Origin: an uncultured Eubacterium sp.
Lineage (GTDB): Bacteria; Bacillota; Clostridia; Lachnospirales; Lachnospiraceae
Length of the DNA stretch: 64,000 bases
Direction: 5' to 3'
Assembly: GCA_910584795.1 (NCBI GenBank)
Contig: CAJUBZ010000002.1
Span: forward strand, 234,715-298,714
Shown: piece by piece, positions 8,351 to 18,448 of the stretch
Numbering within the stretch: the first letter of the stretch is position 1
Layout of the letters: every line of letters begins with the position of its first letter
Translations under genes and position numbers: made by a program
The notes under the pieces: generated by a model
Told to the model about the DNA's origin: nothing
What the model saw: the letters and a program-made list of their open reading frames with translations, nothing else
The model's database searches: none

Positions 8351-11290
8351 ATGAGAAAAAAATTATCAAAACTATTGTCAGTATTTTTGTCAGTGACAAT
8401 GGTATTTTCGTCTGCTATTTTTACGAATATCTCCGTAAAAGCAGATATGACAACAGAGCAGATGGTTGCCAGTGCACAGCATAATCTGGCACTGAAGAAA
8501 ACTGTAGAGGTAGCTCCATCTTTGCAGGAAGGCAATACAGGTTGTCTTACTGATGGAAAGTTTACTCCAGGTGGGGAACATGCTGCTACTACATTTGGAA
8601 AAGCAGGAACATATTATCAGGTTGATTTAGGTGCGGTATATGATTTATCAACATTGGATCAGTTGGTAGTGGGATACAAAGAGAACAGCGACGGAGATAC
8701 ACCGACAAAGGGATATAAGATTCAAATTTCTGCTAATGGACTCGATTTTACAGATGCAAAATCAGTAGCAGGGGCACATGTAAAAGATGCATGTACGAAT
8801 AACAATCTGATAGAAGTAACATCTTTAGCTGATGCAGAAGGAAAGGCAGTAAGGTATATCAGATTATATTATCCGGATTCTTATACATGGGGAATTCAGG
8901 TAACAGAAATTGCGGTGTTGGATATTGATGAAAATGCAGCAATCATAGAAGTAGAAAAGTGTGATGATGCAGCAGGAGTTACAGTAACATCACCAGATTA
9001 TAACACACTCACCTATAATATCCAGGCTGGTGAAAATCAAGAAGGATATAAATATATTGTTTATTTATTAAATGGTATAAATGACAGAATTATTGGGTAT
9101 GGTGTAGAGGCTGGAAAAGATTATGTAGTTGAAAATCTGTTTTCAGGTATGTGGACGGTTAAAGTAATAGCTTGTTATAATGGAGCAGCGTCAGATGGAA
9201 TTCTAAGTGAAAAAATAGAAATAGCTGAAATTGGGAATCTGTTTAATTCCAGTAGAAATATTGCAAATGCATATGCAGGCACACATCCGGCAAAGGTTGT
9301 TGAGATGAAAAGTATTTACGAAGGTCATTCATTGGCTACAGCAGCAGCGGCTTTAGATGGAAGACCAAGCACTGGAGAGGGTTCCGATGTAGCTATGAGA
9401 ACAGGAGCAGGTTCTCCACAGCATTTTGTGATTGATTTGGGTGAATATTATACTCCTCAGGAAATGCAGGAATTATTGTTGGCTCATACGAATGCTAATA
9501 CTTATGCTTCTGATGTTAAAGTTGAATTCTCTCTAGATGGAAATAGCTATACAGAAGTAGGAAATAAAAAAGGTTATGTTTTCGAATCCAAATCTCAAAA
9601 TTTCTGTGCTTATAACAGAGTACCTTTTAATAAACTTGAAACTTACACAGATAAGGCTGTTAGATTTGTAAAGGTAACACTTTCAGGCGGAGCGAGCAAC
9701 TGGGGATATGTTATTAATGAAGTGGGTGTGATTGCAAATACGGATGAGCCAACAATTGTGGGTTCTAATATTTCAGAAGCGGCTGACATCATTGTAGACA
9801 CATCTAATTTAGAGAGGATTACATATTCTATTGTGGCTGGTGAGGAGCAGGAAGATGCAACGTATGTAGTTTCATTAAATGAAGAAAGAATAAATAGTGA
9901 GGCAAAAGCTGGCGTTGAATATGAATATGGTGGTATAGAAGCTGGAACATATGAAATTAAGGTCAGCCATTTAGAAGATGGATGGTTATCAAAGGGAATA
10001 ACTAAGAGCGTTGTTGTAGATGGATATATTAATTATGTGAAAACATCATTGAATCTTGCGTTAAAGAGTAAACATAGTGATGTAACAGCTACGTGTGACA
10101 ATGATAATTATAAAGACAATTATTTAACCGGCTCTCAGGATATCAGTGCAGGTGTAGGGGCTTTAAATAATGGTGTATATACGGATTATGCTCATCATAC
10201 AGGATATCTTCAGACAAGACCGGACAATGATGAAGCAAACATCATTTATGATTTAGGAAAAGAATATGATAAGAATGATATTCATTCTTTAATTTCGATG
10301 TATGAGGCAAATAGCAATGCGGCAACAGAATATGAAATCTATGTATCTTCAACAGGCGAAGAGGAAACATATGAAAAAGTATTTTATGTAAAGAATGCAA
10401 AATTAAAAACATTTCCTAATGAAGCAAGACCGGTATTTGGAAATGATGTGTTAGACATGTCAGAGTATACACAGGATACGGTAAGATTTGTTAAGCTACA
10501 TATTATAACAGGAAATTACGCAAGACATTATAATGCTGACGGCAGTATCAACTGGGGTTCTGATGGATACCATTTATGTGAACTTGCAGTAATGGGAAAA
10601 GAATCACTTCTTCCGGAAGCACCAAAGAACGTTTCAGTAACTTCACCGGAATATGACACTATTGTAGTTAAATGGGATGATATTGCTGATGAAAATGCAA
10701 AATATAATATTTATATGGATGGAAACATTCTGGTAATGAATGAACCGGCAGGAGTTAATGAAAAAACACTTAGTGTTGCAGCAGGGACACATAAAATTGC
10801 GGTAAGCGCTGTGGTTAATGGAATGGAACGCAGTTCAGAAGAATATGAAGTTAATGTTGAGACAGAAGTAACGACACCTGTGCCAACAACACCGGCTCCA
10901 ACCCAAAAACCAACAGAGCCAGTTACAACTCCTCAGGGTGGAAACAATAATCCTACTGTTCCATCAGTAGTGAATCCTACAACTCCAAAGACACAGTCTG
11001 TTGTACAGAAACCTGGCAAAACAAAGATTACAAAAACAAAAGCAGGAAAGAAAAAAGTATTAGTGAAATTTAAGAGAGTAAAAGGAGCTCAAGGTTACAG
11101 AATCCAATACTCTTTAAAAGCGAACTTTAAAAAGGCTAAAAAAATTACTACTAAAAAATTAAGTGCAACAATAAAGAGACTGAAAAAAGGAAAGAGATAT
11201 TATATCCGTGTTCAGGCCTATAAAGTTGTAAGAGGTAAAAAGGTTTACGGAGCTTATTCAAAGAAAGTTAGAAGTAAAAAAATTAAATAA
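8351..11290 (+). CDS. secreted protein with three discoidin (F5/8 type C)-like domains and a basic C-terminal domain
   Basis: A 979-residue exported protein. Signal peptide about 1-32. Three discoidin-like domains at about 45-195, 300-460 and 566-755 begin NLALKK, NIANAY and NLALKS and contain YxVDLG / FVIDLG / IIYDLG strands and VRFVKLH-type C-terminal strands. Each is followed by a short FN3-like unit (two open VTSP). A Thr/Pro-rich linker lies at about 836-885. The last 95 residues are extremely Lys-rich and FN3-like (KVKGAQGYRIQYS). Discoidin domains usually bind carbohydrate. No catalytic module is recognised, so a surface glycan-binding role is inferred. A related C-terminal domain ends the GH81 enzyme at 20554. 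Confidence 0.85.
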   Translation: MRKKLSKLLSVFLSVTMVFSSAIFTNISVKADMTTEQMVASAQHNLALKKTVEVAPSLQEGNTGCLTDGKFTPGGEHAATTFGKAGTYYQVDLGAVYDLSTLDQLVVGYKENSDGDTPTKGYKIQISANGLDFTDAKSVAGAHVKDACTNNNLIEVTSLADAEGKAVRYIRLYYPDSYTWGIQVTEIAVLDIDENAAIIEVEKCDDAAGVTVTSPDYNTLTYNIQAGENQEGYKYIVYLLNGINDRIIGYGVEAGKDYVVENLFSGMWTVKVIACYNGAASDGILSEKIEIAEIGNLFNSSRNIANAYAGTHPAKVVEMKSIYEGHSLATAAAALDGRPSTGEGSDVAMRTGAGSPQHFVIDLGEYYTPQEMQELLLAHTNANTYASDVKVEFSLDGNSYTEVGNKKGYVFESKSQNFCAYNRVPFNKLETYTDKAVRFVKVTLSGGASNWGYVINEVGVIANTDEPTIVGSNISEAADIIVDTSNLERITYSIVAGEEQEDATYVVSLNEERINSEAKAGVEYEYGGIEAGTYEIKVSHLEDGWLSKGITKSVVVDGYINYVKTSLNLALKSKHSDVTATCDNDNYKDNYLTGSQDISAGVGALNNGVYTDYAHHTGYLQTRPDNDEANIIYDLGKEYDKNDIHSLISMYEANSNAATEYEIYVSSTGEEETYEKVFYVKNAKLKTFPNEARPVFGNDVLDMSEYTQDTVRFVKLHIITGNYARHYNADGSINWGSDGYHLCELAVMGKESLLPEAPKNVSVTSPEYDTIVVKWDDIADENAKYNIYMDGNILVMNEPAGVNEKTLSVAAGTHKIAVSAVVNGMERSSEEYEVNVETEVTTPVPTTPAPTQKPTEPVTTPQGGNNNPTVPSVVNPTTPKTQSVVQKPGKTKITKTKAGKKKVLVKFKRVKGAQGYRIQYSLKANFKKAKKITTKKLSATIKRLKKGKRYYIRVQAYKVVRGKKVYGAYSKKVRSKKIK

Positions 11291-11312
11291 ATTATAAATT
11301 CTGGTTTGTCGA

Positions 11313-11418
11313 GGTGGTTCGAGTATAAAAGGATACACTTGGAAACTGAATTTTATATACAAATCCGTTTATGAAATTCAATGTTTCCAAGTGTATTCCT
11401 TTTATATCTCTTCCCACC
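11313..11418. repeat. large imperfect palindrome (element P-c)
   Basis: The left arm starts GGTGG and runs through ATAAAAGG and TACACTTGGAAAC; the right arm mirrors it to CCACC. Weaker pairing extends it to about 11291-11449. Inside the stem the strands AAAC-T-GAATTT and AAATTC-AAT-GTTT leave the same asymmetric internal loop seen in the palindromes at 27235 and 40792. Confidence 0.75.
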
Positions 11419-11740
11419 ACCACAAATCGCAAACTTATAAATTATAATTGTTGTGACGGCGGCATTTCGTTGCCAGCGTGATGTGTACAGAAAATGAACC
11501 ATCTTGCCACAAAACATATTTAAGATTTACATATATAAGGGCTTAAAATATTCAATATTATTTTTATTTTCTATAAATGTTCAAGAATCGAGGAGGAGAT
11601 ATTCTCTGTCTGTATTTGCTTCAGCAGGAAAGTTACTCCCCTAAAAACAGAAATTAATAAAAATGTATGTTTTCTCTGATTGTGTCTAAAATATTAATGA
11701 GTAAAAATATGGTTACACTTGTAACAATAAGGAGATTCAT
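11419..11740. other. intergenic region upstream of the PTS gene
   Basis: No gene is seen. It holds the outer flank of palindrome P-c, AT-rich sequence, and a perfect short inverted repeat GTTACA-CT-TGTAAC (11712-11725) just before the ribosome binding site. The repeat could be an operator or may occlude the site in the mRNA. Confidence 0.4.
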
Positions 11741-13921
11741 ATGAAAGACAAAATATTTGGAGTTTTACAGAGGGTTGGCAGAAGCTTTATGCTTCCAATT
11801 GCCATTTTGCCGGTGGCAGGTCTTCTGCTAGGAATCGGTGGTTCCTTTACCAATGAGACTACATTGAAAACTTATGGTTTGGAAAATGTAATGGGAAGTG
11901 GGACAGTATTTCATGCGATATTCCAGGTAATGAATGATGCCGGAAATATTGTTTTTGCAAACTTGCCGATATTGTTTGCCATAGGTGTAGCAATAGGCAT
12001 GGCGAAAAAAGAGAAAGAAGTGGCGGCACTTTCTTCAGTAATTGCATTTTTTATCATGCATGCATCTATTAGTGCGCTGATTACAATAAATGGTGGAGTG
12101 GAAAATATGCTGCAAGGTGCAGTCGCAGACGTATGTGGAATTACATCTCTTCAGATGGGTGTGTTTGGAGGTATTATTGTCGGACTTGGAACAGCAGCAC
12201 TGCACAATCGGTTTTATAGAATTGAACTGCCGCAGGTATTGTCGTTTTTCGGCGGAACAAGATTTGTGCCGATTATCAGTGCGTTGGTATATACACTGGT
12301 TGGTATATTGATGTTTTTTATCTGGCCGGTTGTACAGTCGGGAATTAATGCTGTCGGAGAAGTTGTTCTAAATTCAGGATATGCCGGAACGTGGGTATAT
12401 GGATTTATGGAAAGACTTCTGATACCTTTTGGTCTGCATCATGTATTTTATATTCCATTCTGGCAGACAGCCGTTGGGGGAACAATGGAAGTTGGAGGAA
12501 AATTAATTGAAGGTGCCCAGAATATTTTCTTTGCACAGTTAGCGGATCCTACAGTGAAAGAATTTGCAGTATCTGCAACAAGATTTATGTCAGGAAAGTT
12601 CCCGTTAATGATATTTGGTCTACCGGGTGCAGCTCTTGCCATGTATAAGACTGCAAAAACAGAAAAAAGAAAACTAGTGTCAGGATTGTTGTTATCAGCG
12701 GCACTTACATCTATGATAACAGGTATTACAGAACCGTTGGAATTTACATTCTTATTTGTTGCACCACTTTTATATGGTATACACTGTGTATTTGCAGGAC
12801 TTGCTTATGCGTTAATGCATTTCTTTGGAGTAGGTGTTGGAATGACATTCTCCGGTGGATTAATTGATTTGTTTCTGTTTGGTATTTTACAGGGAAATCA
12901 AAAGACAAACTGGATATGGGTAGTAGTTGTAGGCATTTTCTATTTTGTCATTTATTACTTCCTGTTTAGTTTCTTAATTAAAAAACTAAATTTAAGAACC
13001 CCAGGCCGCTTTGATGAAGATGAAATAAAGCTTTATGGAAGAAGTGATGTGGAGGCAAAAAAACAAGGTGATAAAAATGTACCTGTTGTAGATGAATTAT
13101 CAGCAGGAATTTGTGAGGGATTAGGTGGAAAAGAGAATATTTCAGATGTGGATTGTTGTGCTACAAGACTTCGAATTACCGTACACGATGCCACATTAGT
13201 GAATGATTCCAGATTAAGATTGACAGGAGCATCCGGAGTGGTTCATAAAGGAAATGGTGTACAGATTATTTATGGACCGAAAGTTACAGTTATAAAGTCA
13301 AATTTTGAGGATTATCTTGAAAGCGGGGCAGCTGCAAAAACTGTAAAGAGCAGAGTAAAAACATCACAGAATATTGATAAAGAACACACATCAAGGCACG
13401 ACAACAAAGTGGAAAAAGATAAAGAGGTTGTTACAAAACCGAATAAAGAAAAAATAAGGGAAACAATTATCATTGCCAGTCCAATGACAGGAACTGCTGA
13501 TGAAATAGAGAGTGCTCCAGATGAAGCTTTTGCAGGAAAAATGATGGGGGATGGTGCTGTTGTAACGCCGACGGAGCCTATTGTAATGTCACCGGTAGAT
13601 GGAGTTGTCAGCTTTGTGTTTGATACAAAACATGCTGTGGGAATTCATACTGATTCAGGACTTGATATTATAGTGCATGTAGGAATTGATACAGTAAAAT
13701 TAAATGGTAAAGGTTTTGAGGTATACGTGAAAGGTGGAGACCGGGTTAAAAAGGGAGATAATCTTATAAAACTGGATTTGAAATATTTGAACCAAAATGC
13801 GCCTTCTATGGCATCACCGGTATTATGTACAGAGATGAAAGAAAACCAGCGTATCAGACTTTTAAATAAGGGAAATATCCATGCAGGCGAGGAATTATTT
13901 GCCGTCGACATTATGGAATAA
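11741..13921 (+). CDS. PTS glucose/maltose/GlcNAc-family sugar transporter, EIICBA
   Basis: A 726-residue fusion that imports and phosphorylates a sugar using phosphoenolpyruvate-derived phosphate. EIIC (about 1-420) starts GVLQRVGRSFMLPIAILPVAGLL and has the GITEPLEF substrate-site motif. EIIB follows with its phosphocysteine in DCCATRLR (second Cys, residue 473). After a charged linker comes EIIA with the phospho-His in IVHVGIDTV (H646). The EIIC sequence looks nearest to MalX/glucose-type members, but the sugar is not certain. It has its own AAGGAG site and no linked hydrolase or regulator gene. Confidence 0.9.
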   Translation: MKDKIFGVLQRVGRSFMLPIAILPVAGLLLGIGGSFTNETTLKTYGLENVMGSGTVFHAIFQVMNDAGNIVFANLPILFAIGVAIGMAKKEKEVAALSSVIAFFIMHASISALITINGGVENMLQGAVADVCGITSLQMGVFGGIIVGLGTAALHNRFYRIELPQVLSFFGGTRFVPIISALVYTLVGILMFFIWPVVQSGINAVGEVVLNSGYAGTWVYGFMERLLIPFGLHHVFYIPFWQTAVGGTMEVGGKLIEGAQNIFFAQLADPTVKEFAVSATRFMSGKFPLMIFGLPGAALAMYKTAKTEKRKLVSGLLLSAALTSMITGITEPLEFTFLFVAPLLYGIHCVFAGLAYALMHFFGVGVGMTFSGGLIDLFLFGILQGNQKTNWIWVVVVGIFYFVIYYFLFSFLIKKLNLRTPGRFDEDEIKLYGRSDVEAKKQGDKNVPVVDELSAGICEGLGGKENISDVDCCATRLRITVHDATLVNDSRLRLTGASGVVHKGNGVQIIYGPKVTVIKSNFEDYLESGAAAKTVKSRVKTSQNIDKEHTSRHDNKVEKDKEVVTKPNKEKIRETIIIASPMTGTADEIESAPDEAFAGKMMGDGAVVTPTEPIVMSPVDGVVSFVFDTKHAVGIHTDSGLDIIVHVGIDTVKLNGKGFEVYVKGGDRVKKGDNLIKLDLKYLNQNAPSMASPVLCTEMKENQRIRLLNKGNIHAGEELFAVDIME

Positions 13922-13930
13922 AATATATTG

Positions 13931-14210
13931 TAACAGTTCAGCCATCAGCTCAAATGAGCTCCGCTCCTTTTCGCTGATTTGGCTCACCGTTGTATTATTG
14001 TAACAGTTCAGTCATCAGCTCAAATGAGCTTCGCTCCTTTTCGCTGATTTGGCTCACCGTTGTATTATTGTAACAGTTCAGCCATCAGCTCAAATGAGCT
14101 CCGCTCTTTTTCGCTGATTTGGCTCACCATATGATACGAAATAAATACAGTCAATTGCCTGCAAGCAGCCATTGTCTGTATTTATTTCGTATCGCATGGC
14201 TGAACTGTTA
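13931..14210 (-). repeat. TAACAGTTCAGCC stem-loop element with three tandem arms (R2)
   Basis: Three near-identical 70-bp units start at 13931, 14001 and 14071, each with TAACAGTTCAGCC, a GAGCT-containing arm and GGCTCACC. The third continues into a long hairpin (GATACGAAATAAATACAG and its imperfect mirror around GCCTGCAAGCAGCC) and ends ATGGCTGAACTGTTA. Relative to the copies at 48232 and 61190 it is inverted (arm first, hairpin last). Confidence 0.85.
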
Positions 14211-14264
14211 CAAAATATTAATAAAATGTAAAAGATTTGCAAAAATAAATATTTATGATTGATT

Positions 14265-14302
14265 AATAATACCCTGTCTTTTAAAATAGACAGGGTATTA
14301 TT
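14265..14302. terminator. hairpin between the PTS and RND genes
   Basis: Perfect stem AATAATACCCTGTCT / AGACAGGGTATTATT. It has only short T runs and is symmetric, so it could work on either strand. Confidence 0.6.
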
Positions 14303-14380
14303 GTGAAAAGCGATTCTTATATAGAAATTAATCAGCATATATTAGACATTGTTGGATGAGTAGAAAGGACTGAAGAGTTA

Positions 14381-17300
14381 ATGACAAAGTTTTTTGTAAA
14401 AAAACCATTTTTTGTAGTAGTGGCGGTAATTATTATTTTAATCATCGGAGGTGTAAGTCTTAGTAATATGAATACTGACTTAATGCCGGATATGGAAATT
14501 CCATATATGATGGTTATTACGACAGAGCCGGGGGCGTCACCCACTAAGGTGGAAAATGATGTGACAAAGCCGCTGGAAAGTGCATTGGGTACAGTAAATG
14601 GAGTGGAAAATATAATCAGCAGTTCTGCAAATAATTATAGTATGGTAATGATAGAATTTGCCGATGATACAGACATGGATTCAGCACTGGTCAGAGTGTC
14701 GAAAGTTGTTAATACAGTCAATCTGCCGGAGGAGTGTGGTACTCCCAACTTAATGGAAGTCAGTATGGATATGATGGCTACCATGTATGCAGGAATAGAT
14801 TATAAAGGGAAAGATATTAAGGAGTTATCTGATTTTACTACAAAGACATTAAATCCTTATCTGGAGAGACAGGAAGGTGTGGCAAGCATAACCACAATGG
14901 GATTAACAACAGATTCAATTGAAGTAAAATTAAATCAGAAGAAAATAGATAAAATTAATGATAAAATTTTAGGAAAAACGAATGATAAATTAGCAGATGC
15001 CAGTAAAGGAATAGAAAAAGCTGAACAGAAAATAAAAGAAGGGGAAAGCCAGTTAGAGCGGCAAAAAGAAAAGCTGGAATCAAAACAAAATGATACAAAT
15101 AAGAAACTGGCACAGGCACAGGTGAAACTGGCAGAAGCTCAGGCAACAAAAGCAGCATATCAGGCGAATCTCAACAGTCTAAAAGCTAGTGAAAGTGCCT
15201 TAAAAGCAGAGCAGAAAGCATATAAAGATGCAAAATTGGAAGATACATATCAAAAAGCAGATAAAATGTTTCAGACTTTTCACAGTCAGTTCGAAAAAGC
15301 AGCACAGACAGCGGGAGTTATTATCCCGGCCAGTGTAGAGGAGGCTGTGAAGGATAAAAAAACTTTTAACGAATTTGTTTCATGGATAGAAAAATTAGGG
15401 TATGGAGAACAGGTAAAAAAACTACAATATGAGAAATTGAAACAGATGTATGATGTTGTGAAAGTCAGACTTCCACAGATAAATACAGAACTTGCAAACC
15501 TGAAAACGAAGATTGCTGCAGCTAAGGCAGTGGTAGAGCAGATTGAGAAACAGATGGAGGGCATGGACAAAACACAGTCAGATGCAATATCCGGTGGTTA
15601 TTCTGCAGCAGCAGGATTTGGGGCAGGGCAGGCACAGATGGCATCAGCCAAATCCAAGTTAGATTCTTCCAGAAAAGAATTGAAGGATGCGAAGGATAAA
15701 TTAAATGACTCAAGACAGGCAGCGATAGAAAATGCAAAGATTGATACATTACTCTCTCTGGAGACTTTGTCACAGCTTATATATGCACAGAATTTTGCTA
15801 TGCCGGCTGGTTATATTGACGACAAAGAAGATAATCAGTGGTTGGTAGATGTAGGAGATAATTATACAAGTAAAAAGCAGTTGGCATCTATGGTTTTGAC
15901 GAAATTGCCTGATATAGGAAAAGTGAAGTTATCTGATGTGGCAGATGTAACCATAGTAGATAATGCAGGAGAAAGTTACTCAAAGATTGATGGGAATCCG
16001 GCTGTTCTTCTGGCTATTTATAAATCCAGCACAGCAAATACAAGTGCGGTGGCAGATAATATATCTGAGGCTTTTGAGGAATTAGAAAATAAGTATGATG
16101 GTCTTTCATGTACTGCGTTAATGGATCAGAGTGAGTACATTAATATTATTGTAAAAGCAGTATTACAAAGTATATTACTAGGAGCGCTTCTCGCAATTCT
16201 TGTATTGGCATTATTTTTAAAAGATGTAAAGCCAACATTAATCGTAGCATTCAGTATACCATTTAGTGTACTTTTTGCCATTATCATTATGTATTTTACA
16301 GGAATTAATTTAAATGTAATGTCATTGGCAGGTTTATGTCTTGGTATTGGAATGTTGGTAGATAACTCCATTGTTGTAATGGAGAATATCTATAGGTTAA
16401 GGAATATGGGAATATCAGCACCGCGGGCAGCAGTGCAGGGAGCAAAACAGGTAGCAGGGCCGATTGTTGCATCAACACTTACTACAGTATGTGTATTTTT
16501 GCCAATGGTTTATGTAAAAGGAACTGTCAGTGATATGTTGATTCCTTTTGCTTTTACGATGACATATGCCCTGGTGGCATCTTTGATTGTGGCGTTAACA
16601 GTAGTTCCAACGATTGGAGCTTCTATTTTAAAAAATACAAAAACAAAAAAACATAAGTGGTTTGATAAAGTACAGGGGATTTATGGAAGAACGTTGGAAA
16701 AATGTCTGTCTCATAAAGTGATTCCGATTGTCATATCACTTGTATTATTGGTTTTATGTGTTGTACAGGTATTTCGAACAGGTCTGGTTATGATGGATGA
16801 TATGGTAAGTAATTATATTTCTGTCAATCTGGTTATGGATGAAGATATAGACAAAGATACTGCGTATGAGACAGCAGATAAAGTTATGAATGCCATTATG
16901 AAAGTAGATGGTGTGAAAAAAGTTGGAGCAATGGATGGAAATGCAGGAGCTGCTACAGGTTTAACAGGTGGCTCTACAGATAATTACAGTCGTTTTACAT
17001 TTCAGGTGATTGCAGATGATGATATTTCAACAACGGGTGAGTATCAAAAAATAATAAAAAATATTCAGAAGAATACAAAAGGCATTCCATGTGAGGAATT
17101 AAATGTATCTTCATCAGCTCTTGGCGGTATGAATGGAATGATGAGCCAGGGGCTAGAAGTGCGTATCTATGGAGAGAACCAGCAGAAACTGATTTCTATC
17201 AGCAAAGATGTTATAAAAATGTTAGCAGATATCAAAGGAACAGAGAACGCTGATAACGGAATTGAAGATGATACAAAACAGCTGCATTTATCAATTGATA

Positions 17301-18352
17301 GAAATAAGGCAGCAGAATATGGATTGACAGTTGCAGGCATTTATCAGCAGATGTCAGAAAAAATTACTACAGATAAGACTTCTATATCAATTACAGCAGA
17401 TAATAAAGAGTATGAGGTTAAGATAGTAAATGAGAATAATAAACCAGATTATGATAATCTGTTAAATACAACAATTAAGGCAACAACAAAAGACAGCGAT
17501 GGAAAAGATATTACAAAAAAATATAAATTATCTAAATTTGCTGAAGTTACAAAGCAGGATGCTTTGAAAGAAATCAGAAGAGAAAATCAAAGAGATTATA
17601 TTTCTGTAACAGCAGAGGTAAAAGAAGGATATAATGCTACACTTTTATCAAGAGAATTGGAGAAAAAGTTAGATAATTATAAGATGTCAGAAGGATATAT
17701 TGCAGAAATCCAAGGTGAGTCTGAGCAGGTTATGGAAATGATAGGCCAGTTAGTGCTTGCATTATTATTAGGATTCTTATTAGTTTATCTTGTTATGGTG
17801 GCACAGTTTCAAAGCTTATTGTCACCGTTTATCATTATTTTTACTATACCATTGGCATTTACCGGAGGTATGATTGGTTTGATGATATTTGGACAGCAGA
17901 TTTCATCCATGGCATTGATGGGCTTTATGATACTTATGGGGACTGTCGTAAATAATGGAATTGTGTTTGTGGATTATGTAAATAAATTAAGAATTCAGGG
18001 AGTAGAGAAAAAAACTGCATTGATTGCTACAGGTAAGACTCGTATGCGTCCGATACTGATGACAGCCATCACTACAATTCTTTCTATGAGCGTTATGGTA
18101 TTTTCTCAGGATGCAGGAAATGCAATGCAGAAAAGCATGGCGATTGTTGTAAGTTTTGGTTTGCTTTATGCTACGTTGATGACATTATTTATTGTACCAG
18201 TACTCTATGATATATTGTATCGGAGACAGCCAAAAGAAATTGATGTTGGTTCGGATAATTTGGATGAAGTACCTGATGAGGCGGCAGAATTAATTGTTCA
18301 AATGCAGGAAGAAACACAGCAAAAAGAAAAAAACAGGAAAAAGGATTTATAG
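14381..18352 (+). CDS. RND-family efflux permease with an inserted coiled-coil region
   Basis: A 1323-residue RND (AcrB/SwrC-like) pump, about 270 residues longer than usual. It starts with KFFVKKPFFVVVAVIIILII and has PDMEIPYMMV, two clusters of membrane segments (about 580-760 and 1120-1290), and GMLVDNSIVVMENIYR in TM4, where the Asp of the proton relay normally lies. Residues about 190-455 form an insertion rich in Lys, Glu, Ala and Gln, mostly coiled-coil, placed in the extracytoplasmic porter region just before LETLSQLIYAQNFAMPAGYI. No membrane-fusion protein or outer-membrane partner is encoded nearby. The substrate is unknown; lipids or peptides are plausible by analogy with SwrC. Confidence 0.9.
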   Translation: MTKFFVKKPFFVVVAVIIILIIGGVSLSNMNTDLMPDMEIPYMMVITTEPGASPTKVENDVTKPLESALGTVNGVENIISSSANNYSMVMIEFADDTDMDSALVRVSKVVNTVNLPEECGTPNLMEVSMDMMATMYAGIDYKGKDIKELSDFTTKTLNPYLERQEGVASITTMGLTTDSIEVKLNQKKIDKINDKILGKTNDKLADASKGIEKAEQKIKEGESQLERQKEKLESKQNDTNKKLAQAQVKLAEAQATKAAYQANLNSLKASESALKAEQKAYKDAKLEDTYQKADKMFQTFHSQFEKAAQTAGVIIPASVEEAVKDKKTFNEFVSWIEKLGYGEQVKKLQYEKLKQMYDVVKVRLPQINTELANLKTKIAAAKAVVEQIEKQMEGMDKTQSDAISGGYSAAAGFGAGQAQMASAKSKLDSSRKELKDAKDKLNDSRQAAIENAKIDTLLSLETLSQLIYAQNFAMPAGYIDDKEDNQWLVDVGDNYTSKKQLASMVLTKLPDIGKVKLSDVADVTIVDNAGESYSKIDGNPAVLLAIYKSSTANTSAVADNISEAFEELENKYDGLSCTALMDQSEYINIIVKAVLQSILLGALLAILVLALFLKDVKPTLIVAFSIPFSVLFAIIIMYFTGINLNVMSLAGLCLGIGMLVDNSIVVMENIYRLRNMGISAPRAAVQGAKQVAGPIVASTLTTVCVFLPMVYVKGTVSDMLIPFAFTMTYALVASLIVALTVVPTIGASILKNTKTKKHKWFDKVQGIYGRTLEKCLSHKVIPIVISLVLLVLCVVQVFRTGLVMMDDMVSNYISVNLVMDEDIDKDTAYETADKVMNAIMKVDGVKKVGAMDGNAGAATGLTGGSTDNYSRFTFQVIADDDISTTGEYQKIIKNIQKNTKGIPCEELNVSSSALGGMNGMMSQGLEVRIYGENQQKLISISKDVIKMLADIKGTENADNGIEDDTKQLHLSIDRNKAAEYGLTVAGIYQQMSEKITTDKTSISITADNKEYEVKIVNENNKPDYDNLLNTTIKATTKDSDGKDITKKYKLSKFAEVTKQDALKEIRRENQRDYISVTAEVKEGYNATLLSRELEKKLDNYKMSEGYIAEIQGESEQVMEMIGQLVLALLLGFLLVYLVMVAQFQSLLSPFIIIFTIPLAFTGGMIGLMIFGQQISSMALMGFMILMGTVVNNGIVFVDYVNKLRIQGVEKKTALIATGKTRMRPILMTAITTILSMSVMVFSQDAGNAMQKSMAIVVSFGLLYATLMTLFIVPVLYDILYRRQPKEIDVGSDNLDEVPDEAAELIVQMQEETQQKEKNRKKDL

Positions 18353-18448
18353 TTTCCGTGAAATAAGTTATGGAAAAGTTACATAGAATGTTATAAAATA
18401 GACTGCGGAAAATATTCGAGGATATGATAAAAAGGAGAGGATAAAAGA

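Noticed and set aside
11712..11725. CcpA cre site before the PTS gene
   Set aside because: GTTACA-CT-TGTAAC is a clean inverted repeat but does not fit the cre consensus, so no regulator is named.
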